In this document: piece after piece, positions 1-12,849 of the stretch
How positions within the stretch are numbered: the first letter of the stretch is position 1
Layout of the letters: each line of letters begins with the position of its first letter
Origin: Glandiceps talaboti
Lineage: Eukaryota; Hemichordata; Enteropneusta; Spengelidae
Length of the DNA stretch: 64,000 bases
Assembly: GCF_964340395.1 (NCBI RefSeq)
Contig: NC_135557.1
Span: 20,066,225 to 20,130,224, forward strand
Direction: 5' to 3'
Position numbers and translations under genes: made by a program
The notes under the pieces: model-generated
Seen by the model: only the letters and a program-made list of their open reading frames with translations
Told to the model about the DNA's origin: nothing
Databases searched by the model: none

Positions 1-85
1 AAATGCATTTATTTTATACTTCATCACCAGTTTACAATATTTCATGATGACATGTATTTACACCTAATGTTATCATCTGTTACAG

Positions 86-340
86 CTATGGACACCTTTG
101 ATGTTGAGGATGTCTGTCATTGGCTACGAGGATTAAAACTAACAGACAAAGTCATATCTGTCTTCCGTGAAAACTGTGTTACTGGTGAAGAGCTTATTGA
201 GTTCACACATGAAATGCTGACTGGTGAAGATTTTGGACTTACACGCTATGTTGCCAAAAAGATATTAGATAAAAGGGACCAGTCTTATCATGGTTCAACT
301 AGTGGCCATCAAAATCCTGCAAAATCATCAATTAAGAAAG
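86..340 (+). CDS. Gene 1, SAM-domain exon
   Basis: This exon encodes a sterile alpha motif (SAM), a helical protein-protein interaction module. The reading from the ATG at 88 starts MDTFDVEDVCHWLRGLKL, and the rest keeps the family pattern: a V-x-x-WL start, a central F-R-E-N-x-V-T-G-E-E-L segment and a final helix around YVAKKIL. The exon lies between a good acceptor (ttacag, ending at 85) and a donor (gtgagt at 341) and leaves in phase 1. The ATG two bases into the exon could be the translation start with a 5' UTR exon upstream outside the window. The acceptor is also phase-1 compatible, so an internal exon is possible. The next exon encodes a Death domain, pointing to an adaptor-type signalling protein. 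Confidence 0.75.
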
Positions 341-458
341 GTGAGTTGAGAGAACAACATTATGCTGCAGTATATTCAAATGGCTTCAGACTACATATGT
401 TGTAAAGACAAAAGAATATAAATCTGTATAACTAATAAGTATGTAATGGGTGATTAGA

Positions 459-565
<107 letters not shown>

Positions 566-720
566 AATAAGTAAATTATTAAATTAATAAACAAAAAAAA
601 TAATATATCATTATATAAGGGGTACATGATAAATTATATATACCATATTTACATAATTATCATCATAATAATCAATGTGGTAATTTGATTAATTTGTCAA
701 CCATAATCAACCGATCAATG

Positions 721-758
<38 letters not shown>

Positions 759-968
759 GGGTCGATCAATCTCTCACTAAATAGTTAGTTGAAATTTTTA
801 AACGAGTCAAACCAGATGTACTTTTATTAGTGATGAAACTAGTGGATGAGTAAGTGCATACTCAGCTTTTCTACATTTGGTCATACAGTTATTCATTTAT
901 CTTCATAACTTAATTATTAACCTAAATTTTTAAATCCTTTATTTATGTTTACATTGGTTTTTTTCTAG

Positions 969-1217
969 GAGGTATTCCAACATCAGTCCTGATCAAAGCC
1001 AGTAAGGAAATTCCAGTTAAAGAATGGAAGTTTGTTGGGAGAGAGCTTGGATTGGATGATAAAACACTGGATAGAATAGAAAAAGATAACAGGGATAATG
1101 TACTGGAACAGGTGTACAAAATGCTACAACAATGGAGTGACAGTACACCTGGAGCTTCTGAACAGGTATTACAGGATGTCCTCACCAGAATGGAAATCTA
1201 CACAAAGGAAGACACAG
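969..1217 (+). CDS. Gene 1, Death-domain exon
   Basis: This phase-1 to phase-1 exon (83 codons) encodes a Death domain, the six-helix homotypic interaction fold of cytosolic apoptosis and NF-kB adaptors. Visible hallmarks are the helix-2 W-K-F-V-G-R-E-L-G-L segment, D-K-T-L-D-R-I-E-K-D-N in helices 3-4, and V-L-E-Q-V-Y-K-M-L-Q-Q-W in helix 5. The acceptor is ttttctag ending at 968 and the donor is gtgtgt at 1218; reading past the donor meets a stop at once, which supports the splice. Together with the SAM exon upstream and the NHL propeller downstream, it suggests a receptor or adaptor that recruits death-fold partners. The partner cannot be told from sequence. Confidence 0.8.
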
Positions 1218-1530
1218 GTGTGTAGTCTTTGCACATGCATGTATATTGCTTATAGAACCCAAGACATCCATAGTCAGACTGAGTCAATTATTGACCCATT
1301 TGTTCAGTCAATTCATAAGTTAAATTGTGTTTGATAAATACCAAGTGTATTAATAATCAGACAAAGAACAAAGAATGCCCTCCTGTAGTGCAACCTTCTC
1401 ACCTAAAATCATTGCCCAACTCTAGACACATCTCCATCAAATTCCACAACAACTTTAACTTTAAGTTTGTCAAGTAAAGAGGTAGACAGATAGAATGTCA
1501 ATCAAACAGTCAGAGACACAAACAATTAAG

Positions 1531-1538
1531 AGGCAGGC

Positions 1539-1597
<59 letters not shown>

Positions 1598-1650
1598 GAC
1601 AGTCAATCAGACATACATAAATAAATAAATACATACATACATACATACAT

Positions 1651-1683
<33 letters not shown>

Positions 1684-1799
1684 TACATAATGTTTAATAA
1701 TGTTTATTTTCGCCAGAAAAAAAAGACACAGTATCTCTTACAAAGAGCTCGACATTACAAATAAATTTACAGAGCTTAATGTTATAAATTATTCAGATT

Positions 1800-1872
<73 letters not shown>
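1531..1872. repeat. (ACAG)n, (ACAT)n and (AC)n microsatellites
   Basis: ACAG units to about 1596, ACAT/AC units at 1630-1690 and a long AC tract at 1805-1872. The second block abuts or lies within the 3' end of the antisense LINE. Confidence 0.9.
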
Positions 1873-1878
<6 letters not shown>

Positions 1879-3236
1879 GGTGAACATTTCTGGCGGGGAT
1901 CACAAATAGTTCATTCGAACTAGTCTGAATGTGACCCTCAGACACAATGCGAAAAATACTTTTAAAGGTGAACGTCTGTGAAAGATGGTCGAACGGTATA
2001 AGAAGTATAACAGCTGTATATGCCGATGGGTAGATTAATTAACAGTAAATGATATCTACATAACATAACAGTGGAATAGCACTGAAAAGAGAAGTTTAGC
2101 TGGTAAGTAGCCAGTTCTTCAAGTGATACTTAAATTCATGGCGTTTATTGAGATTCTTGATAAAGTCTGGTATTGAGTTCCAGTGTTTGGTTGCAGCGTA
2201 CTTGAAGCTATGATGGTTCAAAGAAAGATTAAATTTTGGAGTATAAAAATTGTCACTTGTTGCCTGTCGTGTTGAGTAACTATGAGGTAAAATGTCGAGG
2301 TAATTATCAACGCTGTGCGCAAAGCGACTACTTTTTAAATCAAAAATAAACATACAGGTACTAAATTTGCTCTGTTTATGAATATCTAAAATATTAAGTT
2401 TACGAAAAATAGGAGCAGTGTGAGCACGAAAGTCTGCGAAAGTAATAAGGCGAACTATTTGCTTCTGTAACTTCAAGATAGGATTTAACAAGCTCATATA
2501 GGTATTGCCCCAAATTTCAATACAATACGATATGTGTGGTAAGATCATGGAGTTGTACAGTAGGATAAGTGTTGATTGGGGAACGATATGACGGAGTTTT
2601 GAAATAATCCCTACAATTGGTGCAATTGAATTTCTAACCTTGTCAATGTGAGGTTTCCAAGTCATATGTTCATCTAGGAATACTCCCAGATAGTTGGTTG
2701 AAGAGACACCAAGTATGGGAGAATTACCAATGTTCAGACTACCAGATACATTGACGGATCTCTGGGGTGTTTTTATTATCATGTAGTTCGTTTTTTCGGA
2801 ATTTATAGTCAGTTTGTTCGCATTACACCAATCGCAGACTTTCCTGAAATCAATATCGATCTGATTTAGATTGACAGTATTAGTCTGGTTCCTGATAAAT
2901 TGGAATAAATTCGTATCATCTGCAAAGAGTCTGAAGTCAAATGATCCAGTGGAGTTAACAATGTCATTGATATAGATTAGAAACAAGATAGGACCTAGTA
3001 TTGATCCTTGCGGAACACCACAACTTATTGACATGCATGATGAAGAACTATCACTGATATTTACAGTTTGCTTACGATTGGTCAGATAGCTTTTGAACCA
3101 GAGTAGTGGTAAACCCCTTATGCCATAATGTTCTATTTTACATAACAAAATGTCATGATTGATTGTATCAAATGCTTTTCTAAGGTCTATAAAAATTCCA
3201 AATGTCAAAAATCCCTTGTCCAATTTTTCAGCAATG

Positions 3237-3237
<1 letters not shown>
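1690..3237 (-). mobile_element. 5'-truncated non-LTR retrotransposon (CR1/L2-group-like) in intron 2 of gene 1
   Basis: A minus-strand element: the reverse-transcriptase reading runs from 3237 to its stop at 2096, followed by about 400 bp of 3' UTR containing an (AC)n tract and ending near 1690 in an ATGT-type microsatellite. The 5' end stops abruptly at an (ACAT)n/(ACAG)n block at 3238-3400, so endonuclease and N-terminal parts are missing. It lies antisense within intron 2. Target-site duplications cannot be read because both ends are microsatellite. Clade is inferred from motif style only. Confidence 0.75.
2096..3237 (-). CDS. Reverse transcriptase fragment of the intronic LINE
   Basis: About 380 codons without a stop encode the palm, thumb and C-terminal region of a non-LTR reverse transcriptase. 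Motifs in order: [13 protein letters not shown] (motif A), [11 protein letters not shown] (motif B), R-L-F-A-D-D-T (catalytic FADD, motif C) and N-Y-L-G-V-F-L-D (motif E region). The reading continues upstream into microsatellite-coded cysteine/valine repeats that are not part of the protein. The catalytic residues are intact, but the loss of the 5' half means this copy cannot be autonomous. Confidence 0.85.
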
Positions 3238-3267
<30 letters not shown>

Positions 3268-3350
3268 CATACATACATACATACATACATACATACATAC
3301 ATACATACATACAGACATACAGACATACAGACACACATACATACAAAGTC

Positions 3351-3399
<49 letters not shown>

Positions 3400-3402
3400 C
3401 AG
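3238..3402. repeat. Compound (ACAT)n(ACAG)n microsatellite
   Basis: ACAT units followed by ACAG units at the 5' edge of the antisense LINE. The same order of motifs recurs at 18553-19161 and 21965-22272. Confidence 0.95.
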
Positions 3403-3522
3403 TCAGTCAGTCAGATGAGCATAACAACCAGTTTCTAAGACAGGAAAAAATAGGATTCTGTTTATTTCACCGTTTTCATACTACATATTTCTACAGTTCT
3501 GTATATTATATGTTTTGAACAG

Positions 3523-3684
3523 AAGCTACAACTACTGGTATCTCCCCAAGTAAACAGGATACTGGTACAAAGCCAAAGGTGAAAACTGAATCAAGTACTT
3601 CAAAACCAGCAGTAGGTCAAACAAAGACGTATCAATCAAGACCAGCAGTGGGTCAAGCAAAAGTGACAAAAAAACCAACAACTG
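3523..3684 (+). CDS. Gene 1, basic low-complexity linker exon
   Basis: This 54-codon exon lies between an acceptor (gaacag ending at 3522) and a consensus donor (gtaagt at 3685), entering and leaving in phase 1 like its neighbours. It encodes a Lys/Thr/Ser/Pro-rich stretch with an internal repeat of the pentapeptide PAVGQ and no predicted fold. The likely role is a flexible hinge between the Death domain and the NHL propeller. The gene assignment rests on phase and splice signals, not homology. Confidence 0.6.
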
Positions 3685-5844
3685 GTAAGTCATGAAATTA
3701 TGAAGTCTTGTATGTGTATACATTATGGAATCTTCAGTAATTACAAGGAAGATGTCAGGGGAATAAGATGGGTGTCATATTTTACTTGGCAAAAAGCCCG
3801 GCCATATTTTAGAAAATGGAATTAGGGGAATGTCACATTCTATTTTGACTCATTGTATTGTCTAACTTTACATTATTTTGTGAATTTGGCATATCATTTT
3901 TCCACATCCCACTGCTGCCACCATTGTACCTTAATATCATAACATGTCTGTCATATTACTGCTGACTCCCTTGGAATGATTCAATTGTTGGTCATCAAAT
4001 TTCTATGGGATCAGGTCTTCCAGGAATGAAGGGGGAACAGTATTGTAATTAAATTGCAATATTTGGGGTAATGTGGTTGAGTGGGAGACTTCAGCTCTGC
4101 CAGTTTCACTAATTGTAGTAAACAAATAGTGGATTTTTGATAAATAAATGTAAATTCTATTAAAATGTGAAAAATATTGTGATAATATTACTATGTAAAT
4201 ACATGAAACTATAATTCTTCATAATTTATATATTTTAATTTCTTCACTCATTTATGTATTTACATGTATTAATTTGAAAAATGTCCTCAGTGTTGATTTG
4301 TGTTAGTAAATAAATAATAACTTTAAAAAAAAAATACATTTACAACATATTATCTGGAATTCAAACATTTACAACCAAAATATATTGGACTAAGGCATTC
4401 TTTTTGCCAGGTACAGGTCACACTTCTGTCTATATACAAAATGTAAAAGAAGATTTGCTGATTTTAAAAACCATGTCAATACCATAAAAATCTAGGGTTT
4501 CAATTTTGCACCAAGTAGGTTTTCTATGCAAACATGCATTACATTATAGCGCCCTCAGTGTTGATGTAATTTTTAGAGTGTGTTCTTTTGATGGACTTTA
4601 TGAGTCTAGACTGTCTTTACAAAATAATTGTCATGACTTTTCTATTACATTGTATGTACAATAACAGGCATTTTATACATTTAATAACCTTTTGCAAGTT
4701 ATTGAGTTATAAACAAGGACTTTGCGTAACAGGGTAATATATGTTTCACATGGATTTTTCAAGAATCCATGATAAAATTGTTTTATAAATTAAAAATTTA
4801 AAATATATACCTAATCCTCATCCATGTGGTCACTTTCAGTGGAGATATTAGTAATATTCTATTATCATTAAGTGTATATATTGACTTGTACACAGACAAA
4901 ACTTTCAGCAAACACATATGTTCTTGTAACAATTAATTTACTAAATCTACATTATCATAACCTGTTGTATATTTGTTGCCTATTAGATGAAACTTTCACT
5001 ATAAACCTCTATAAGATCATAGCATGGATTCTATAGTCATGTTATGTAAATATTTTGTATGAATAATAATACTACAGAGACTCTACAGGATTGCAATGTA
5101 CACCAACAATGTGGTTACAATAGACTTACCCTATAGGACAATATATCAATATTAGCCTGTCCTATGAGATCCGTGTATATAATGGTAATATGGCAGCCGG
5201 CACTACAGAACATTACCAGGATAGCCTATAGGTTTGTAATAGTTGCCAGTTGGGGCTACACTACTGTCTATATAATACAAAATGGAAAAGAAGATTTGCT
5301 GATATAAAAAATCATGTAAATACTGTAAAAATCTACCAAGCAACTTTTCTATTCCATATATGCTTTACATGTATAGTGCCCTCAGTGTTGAGTTAATTCT
5401 TAGAGTGTGATCTTTTGTTGGACTTTGTGGGTCCAAATTAAATCTTTACAAAATAATTTGAGTTACTTTTCTATTAGGTAACCCATAATTTGAAATCACT
5501 GGACATATTTACAACTGTATTATTGGACATTATAGTGATATTCAGTTTAACATCTACATTGGTATCTGTACTGCCTCCTACTCCTAACAGTGTATGTTGT
5601 CGCATGCAGCTGTTAAGACACACATGGTTCTTGAATAATGATATTATTTGGACATTTTTAATGTTAAACTACAAATATCAGATAATTAAGCTATAAGTAG
5701 TACAGTAATTGAGACTATTTTAATTTTTAAAAATACTTTTTTGTGCTTGAAATTGCTCCAAGTGATTTTCTTTTTATGCAAACATATGCACACATATATA
5801 CAATCACACATTTCTACACAAATTCATTCAGGTTTGGGATTGTG

Positions 5845-6005
5845 ACTAGGGTGTGTTCCACACTATGTGACTGTAGGGTTGTGTTACATGCTGTGACTAG
5901 GGTTGTGTAACATGCTATGTGACTATAGGGTTGCGTTACATGCTATGTGACTATATGGTTGTGTTACATGCTATGTGACTATAGGGTTGTGTTACATACT
6001 ATGTG
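5845..6005. repeat. 28-bp tandem repeats
   Basis: About five imperfect units of the type tgctatgtgactatagggtt plus gtgttaca, directly upstream of the 51-bp array. Copy B has only a remnant near 46005. Confidence 0.8.
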
Positions 6006-6012
6006 ACACATG

Positions 6013-6567
6013 TTATACATTGTATCAATCATAGTGCTTTGACCACTACAGTTTTCACCATGGTTATACATTGTATCAACCATAGTGGTTTGACCACTAT
6101 TTTCACCATGGTTATACATTGTATCAATCATAGTGGTTTCACCACTACAGTTTTCACCATGGTTATACATTGTATCAATCATAGCGGTTTGACCACTACA
6201 GTTTTCACCATGGTTATACATTGTATCAATCATAGTGGTTTGACCACTACAGTTTTCACTGTTATACATTGTATCAATCATAGTGGTTTGACCACTACAG
6301 TTTTCACCATGGTTATACATTGTATCAATCATAGTGGTTTGACCACTACAGTTTTCACCATGGTTATACATTGTATCAATCATAGTGGTTTGACCACTAC
6401 AGTTTTCACCATGGTTATACATTGTATCAATCATAGTGGTTTGACCACTACAGTTTTCACTATGGTTATACATTGTATCAATCATAGTGGTTTGACCACT
6501 ACAGATTTCACCTTGGTTATACATTGTATCAATCATAGTGGTTTGACCACTACAGTTTTCTCCATGG
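6013..6567. repeat. 51-bp minisatellite (11 units)
   Basis: Units start at 6013, 6064, 6112, 6163, 6214, 6262, 6313, 6364, 6415, 6466 and 6517. Nine are 51 bp and two are 48 bp, so every unit is a multiple of three and both strands stay open. Each unit holds the palindrome-like agtggtttgaccact. Copy B has a single diverged unit near 50135-50190, so the array expanded in copy A or contracted in B. Confidence 0.9.
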
Positions 6568-8738
6568 TTATAGATAAATGTGTAGATATTACACTCGTGA
6601 ACATTCATATATGGGGAGGGGAGGGGAGGGGGTTTTGGTCTAAAGGAACTAATTTTATTTATTAAGCTTGTGTGACAGTGTGCCATCATCCATAAATGGA
6701 TTAAAGGAAGACATTGACTTTTCTGTTTGTTACAAGGGGTTAAATGTATTACAAATACTACGTGTGGCCTTTGACGAGGCATGACAATGGTGTGTGTACT
6801 GTATTATTTATGAAGTACCTAGAGATCAGTTACTACTCAGATACACGTAACAGAGTTTACATAGACTGTAGTCCTTCAGATCACTTGATAAGGGTATGTG
6901 CAGACTAAAAAAGTGACACATACCAATATGTACAACTTTAAGGCTAGTGGACTATACAGCAGCCTGGCTACAGGGTGGTCTTTTAGGACTTATTCAGGGG
7001 TATCTGTACTATAAAAAGGATTTTGTCATATACCCAGTATCGTTTCCAATGCAATTGAATGGAGATCATGCGCATCAAAGCCAGGCAATAATTTTACCTA
7101 TCATGGCCGGCCCGGCACACTTTGCCCAAATATGAATACATCAATATCTGTTCGCTCAATGGTTTTGTTAATTTCTTCACTATTTTGATATTTCTGCAAA
7201 TAAAATAATATTTCAGTGCCAATTTATATAATTATGTTATTCAAATGATGTTTCCTGCCACTGCATGGTGTAAAACTTTTACGGCCTGGATATGGGTTTT
7301 GCAGACCTTGGTAGTACTGCTTACAGACCCTCCTAAAGTTAGGCCCTTCCGCCGCACAACCTCAGTCTGCGAAACCCATATCCGGACCATAAAGATAAGT
7401 GGAGAATTGACCTATCAGCAGATATATTACAGTGGTATATTTTGTATGAATATAGTTTTGATTTCTATATACTGTACAGTTTTATTATGTACCACTAGTA
7501 TGTCTATTGTTGTGATGGAAGAGTGACATCCAATGCTACTTATGTCTTTCACATAAATGTTTTCAAAGGCTAATACAACCCCACTGTATACCAAAATATT
7601 GACTGCATGATGCCATCCATATTAACTTAATGTATTAAAATGTTTCCTTATGTCAGCTGCTAGCCTATAAAATAAGGAAACAAGATAGATGAACTGAGTG
7701 GGCTTCTTTCAATACCTAAATAGTTTTATGAATGGAAGCAGGCACATTGCCCCCCCCCCTCCCCCCATTCTTTTGGCACCCCAGCATTTTGCGCCCCCCC
7801 CCCCCCTCAGTTGAATCGAAAGTATATTGAGAAACTTTCAGTTTAGTTTTACTTGTCTATACATTCTCAATTATCTCACCATTCATTCTTGAATCTTACA
7901 TATATAATAAATGCTTTGTTTTGTTTTGTTTGATAAGAATAGAGCAGGTGACATGTCAGCAAAAGTAAAAGAATTACAATTTTACAAATAAATAGTAAAA
8001 TGGGCTCTACTGGCTCTTAATATAAGTCTATGAAACACATCCAAACAAAGAAAACAAAGTATATTCATTTTTAGCAGACTTCAACCATGTTATTGGTGTT
8101 CACTCAAAAATGATGTGTTTTGTTGACAATTTCCACCTAATCTGTTCTAATGTTCACCACGTACAATATTTGAAGTTCAACACTAGATTCAATAATTGTA
8201 AACCACAAAGAATCATAAATGATTTTTCTGAATGAACTAATGTAACAGTTAGTATGCTTGCAAGATCAGTGCATGGACTATTAGTCACTGATAAGTACAA
8301 GATCAATTCAACTTGATGATAAGGACTATGTTGGTATATTATGAGGGGGGGGGGGGGGGGGCAAAATGACCATGCAGGGAAAACAGGCCAAAGAGCAATG
8401 GGTCTAGAACCCATATGTACAGATTCTGTGAACACACATCCCTACGAATTACTGATATACCTTAAGTTATTACCAGATCTATCAAACACATCCAAAAACA
8501 GAAAACAGAGAACACTGTATATTCATTTTTAGTAAACTTCAATATTGAATTTCACTCAGAAATTACATAACATATAAATATTACAAATCTCAGAATTATG
8601 ACATGATGTATGTGAACCTGGTTGTAAACTTACACTTGTTTTCACATGTAGAGATGACTTTATTCTGTGCAGTAAAAAAAAGACAAGAAATGTCAACATT
8701 ATATGACATAAGCAATAACTTCTACATAAACACAACCT

Positions 8739-8973
8739 GTTAGACATACAGACAGACAGATAGACAGACAAGCAAATAGACAGACAGACAGGCAGACAGA
8801 CAGACAAGCAAATAGACAGACAGGTAGACAGACAGGTAGACAGACAGACATACAGAGCCAGACAAGCAAGCAAATAGACAGGCAGACAAGCAAATAGACA
8901 CAGACAGACAGACAGACAGATAGACATAAAGACAGACAGACAGACAAATAGACAGATGGACAGGCAGACAGAC

Positions 8974-9014
<41 letters not shown>

Positions 9015-9321
9015 CAAATAGACAGACAGACAGACAGACACGGGATGAGTGTATATGGGATGAAATTGAGAAAGGGAGTGACAGAAACAGTAACAGGTTG
9101 AGAGTAAAAAATATAAACATAACTAAAGGAGAGAAATTGTAATAGTGAAAAATAACAAATGTGAATGAGAGTACAACAGTCAGAGAAGAGAAACAGAGGT
9201 GAATTGAGACAGACAAGATGACTATAAGAAAGTATGTGAGAGAGACACACACATGGAGACAGACTGAGATGGATGTATGGATGGATGGATGGACGGATTG
9301 ACGGACGGACGGACAGACAGG
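8739..9321. repeat. CAGA-type and GGAC-type simple repeats
   Basis: Imperfect ACAG/ATAG units at 8739-9040 and GGAT/GGAC units at 9263-9321, in gene 1 intron 3. Copy B has much shorter tracts at 53356-53405 and 53670-53721. The long cysteine/leucine/serine readings on the minus strand are repeat artefacts. Confidence 0.85.
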
Positions 9322-11674
9322 AATTAGGGAGTGTCTCATGGTGACAGTATACAGGAGTTAGAATGGGGGAGTAATATGTGAGAATGCACAAAAAAGTTAA
9401 AACTCAACGATATAGAACAGTGTGACACTGACAGTAGGGTCAAACTATTAATTAATTAATGACTGTCATATTAAAAATAGACACTAAAATATTTGTTTAT
9501 AAATCAGAAATTCTGAAACTATATCTTACCAAAGACATTCCTCTTCACTCACTGGCAAGTATTGATATTTTTCACTCTGACCATTTCATCTTTCTGTCAC
9601 TGTCAGTCTAAAACTAATGTAATCTTACATTCTAGAAATCTGTAAGACAAGGTAGACAAATGTTTATATTAGAATTGCAGTGATTTTAGAATAAATATCT
9701 AAAACTATTGTAAAACTACTGTACAAATATAAAACTTTTATTGTACAGTAACAGAAATCTTTTGACAGATTTCAAACATTAGAATTAACAGCGCCCTCAA
9801 TATATGATAAAACTGATATCTCAATACTTGGATGTCAGCAGGACAGATTCTGATACTAGATAAATGTCACTTTGTTTGATTTCACTGTTTTTTGTAATAA
9901 ATTTTAAGAATTCTCCGAACAATCAACCCATTGTTCGAGGGAAATTGCAATGTATTTTGACTGTAGATCTAATGCAGAATTGTATTTTGATATGAAACAT
10001 TGCATTTTGCCATACTCTTAACTCTAGTCAGTTCAAAGACGACATTTATTGGGTTCTCACAAATGTCTATGGTTTAATTAAAGTACTGAGTTTTTATTTC
10101 TCAATCATTAATGATAGAGGTTGTACAGAGTTGTGGTTATTTAGTCACGTGATTTGACAATGTTAGAAGATAAATTAATGTCACTTTCGTCTGATTTCAC
10201 TATTTCTGGTAACAAATTTTAAGAATTCTCAGAACAATAAATCCATTGTTTGTGGAAAATCAGGATGTATTTTGATTTTAAAAGATCTAATGCCAGAATT
10301 TTATACCACAACAGGCTCAGCATTATCTAATCTCAGTCAATTTCTATCTATGCAGCCTGGATTATCAAAGACACATTTAATTACCACAATACATAATTTG
10401 AAAAACCTAGCCAGTAACACAGGAGCCTAAAACAGCATAGCCTATAAAATTGGTTAATAGGGTGTGAAGTGAATCACTTTATAAGCTAACTAAAAATTTA
10501 AAATGTAAAGTAATGAATGAATGAATGGATACAGGCAGGCGACAACAAAATAAAAAAGTTTTCATGACATTAAAAAAAACATTGAAAATTAAATAAGTCA
10601 CCAACAAACACTGCTTAAATTTTACTGGCAAACTAAAAACACATTGTTTGTATTATCTAAAACAACAAAAAGTTAATTTTCTTTGGTCATCATTTTGTTG
10701 CCATGGTTACAGTGTTAAGATTTGATAACTTTCACACTTCAGAAAGACTAGACAATCAAAATAATTATCAGAATTAAACAATATTTTTAAAAAGTACACA
10801 AGAAACTAAAAGATGGACAATTATTGAAGTAGTAATCAAGAAACAAACAAACAAACAATCTATTTTGTATAAATTAGTGATATTTTGATTATTGTGAAAA
10901 GTTTCAAATATTTCAAAATAATGTTGCTATGGTTACATAGTGCTAAAATAAACGAAGGTTTTATTCTAGTTATTAACCCTTATTTCATTTTCAGAAATTT
11001 GGCAAAATACATACATGAAAACAATTACTGGAATAAATTTGATATTTTACAAACAAACATCAAACTCTTGCATAAAGTCATAAAGAGTATAAATAAATAG
11101 TAATCACTGTGATAATAAAAATAAATAAAGTTCAAAGTGAACAATTGAAACAAATTTTCTAATTATTTACATTTTAGCTTTTTGTATTACCATGGTAACA
11201 GAGTTTAATTATCAATAGATTGAACACACAAAATTCTAGTTTTGGTTTCAATAAATTTTGGTGATAAAAATGTAATGTACCAAATGATTAAACATTAAAA
11301 TAAAATGAAACAATTATGAAAAATAAGACAATTAAACATACACTGGAGTAAATTTGAGGGAATTTCACAAACTAACAAACAAATCACCCTCCCCACAATA
11401 AATAAAATGGTTGGATGTATAATGTTTCATTAAAACTAAAAGAATCAAAAAATGTTTTAAATAACAGCTACAATAACATTTTTATCATTTTAGCATTTTA
11501 TGTTGCCATGGTTACCATGTAATAATTCTAGTATATATAACACTCAATTATTCTATCAAGTTACATTCAATTTACACGAAGAATTTTTGTAGAAAATCAA
11601 CTTTTCAGAATATTTATCATAATTCTAGTTGTTGTCTGCTAATTGACCTTTGACCTTTCCTTTTGTTATTCCAG

Positions 11675-12480
11675 GATTACCCCAGAAAGGCACTATCAAT
11701 AAATTCACAGGTGAAGGAACACAGCATGGGAAACTTCATTACCCTAGGGGACTATTCCATAGGAATAATGGCGACTTTGTTTTGTGTGATAGTGAAAATG
11801 ATAGGATTTTAGTTTTGGACTGTGAATTGAATTGTAAAAGTGTATCTCAGTTCAATTCATTTGATAAGTCATTCTATCCTATTGATGTCGTTGTGTCTAA
11901 TAATGATATATTCTATATTACTGATTTCAATAACAACAGTCTGGTGATTTGTACTGAGAAATGTAAAATTATCAAAGTTCTACAACTTACATATAAGGGT
12001 AAACATATCATACCCTTTGCTGTATGTCTGTCAATGGGATACATCTATATTACAGATTGGTCGAATGGTTGTGTATATTGTATAGATGGTAAATCCTACA
12101 AAGTTATTAAATCATCACATCCACTGACTGATGGTTGGGGTCTCCGCTCTATCTGTGTAAATACAAAGGGTCACTTTATGATATCAGACTATTACAATCA
12201 TTGTATACATATATTGGATAAAGATTTAAACAAACTCACAACACTGACCCATCAACTCTTACAGACCCCTAAAGGACTCTGTCTGGATCAGTTTGATAAT
12301 TTGTATGTGTGTGAAGGTAATGACGAGGAAGGCAAACTGTTGAAATTTAATTCACAGGGTGAATTTGTGTCACAAATAGCTGACAGTGAAGTGTATGACC
12401 CATGGAGCATTGTTGTTACAGATGACATCATTGCATGGACAGAGTATGAGACTCACTGTGTAAAGATATTGTACCGTTAA
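11675..12480 (+). CDS. Gene 1, terminal exon: NHL beta-propeller (copy A)
   Basis: The exon begins after a good acceptor (ttattccag ending at 11674), enters in phase 1 and ends at TAA. Its 268 codons show six repeats of about 40-45 residues with NHL features: a Pro-x-G/D-hydrophobic start (YPRGLF, TPKGLC, DPWSIV), a small-residue/Asp strand (FVLCDSENDRILVLD, IYITDWSNGCVYCID, FMISDYYNHCIHILD), then a variable loop. This is the six-bladed fold of TRIM2/3/71 and Brat tails, which binds RNA or protein. Here it is joined to SAM and Death modules rather than RING/B-box. A second copy lies at 59224, broken by a LINE. NHL is a confident call; the ligand is unknown. Confidence 0.85.
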
Positions 12481-12849
12481 AACAGAGATGACAACATTGT
12501 AGAATGTGGAAATCTAAATTTGATTTTGAACTTGAAAATACTGAGATTTTTACATGCATATTTTATTATGCAGTGATGTACATATTTCTAAAGACATAAC
12601 ATTATCATACTGGGATAATGTTATTATTTTGTGATAAAATTGTTACTAAAAGTTTCCATTTTGGATCAGAATTTGAGTTTACCTTGTATAAAATCGATCG
12701 GTTGGTAACTACAAGGTATATTTTTGAATTTTGAATTTTTTAATCATTTTTTTATATCACAGCACACAACAACACTGACCGGCTAATACACTATAGACCG
12801 GTAAACGTTATATCGTGTAGACTGTGATTAGGTTGTCATCTCTGTTTTA
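12478..12849. repeat. 18-bp perfect inverted repeat spanning the gene 1 stop codon
   Basis: The sequence taaaacagagatgacaac at 12478-12495 recurs in reverse complement at 12832-12849. The first three bases of the left arm are the stop codon of the NHL exon. Both arms are kept unchanged in the duplicate (62610-62627 and 62965-62982). It may be a short TIR element that supplied the stop and 3' UTR, or an RNA stem in the 3' UTR. Confidence 0.75.

Larger units (their letters stand above)
3685..11674 (+). other. Gene 1 intron 3, repeat-filled
   Basis: No exon is supported here. It contains two diverged copies of one block (about 4375-4640 and 5235-5470, sharing a 'ccctcagtgttga' core) that also recurs near 45450. 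It also holds 28-bp and 51-bp tandem repeats, poly-C/poly-G tracts (7750-7808, 8344-8361), CAGA-rich sequence at 8739-9040, and plain AT-rich DNA. Most of it from about 5235 on is duplicated at 45.4-59.2 kb. Short open readings that match between the copies look like conserved non-coding DNA. Confidence 0.7.

Noticed and set aside
5979-6782. 267-residue minus-strand reading with 17-residue repeats
   Set aside because: Follows from the 51-bp unit being a multiple of three; copy B keeps only one degenerate unit.
6947-7526. Short readings conserved in copy B (50567-51111)
   Set aside because: Frames shift between copies by indels and identity is no higher than in surrounding intron; better explained by the segmental duplication.
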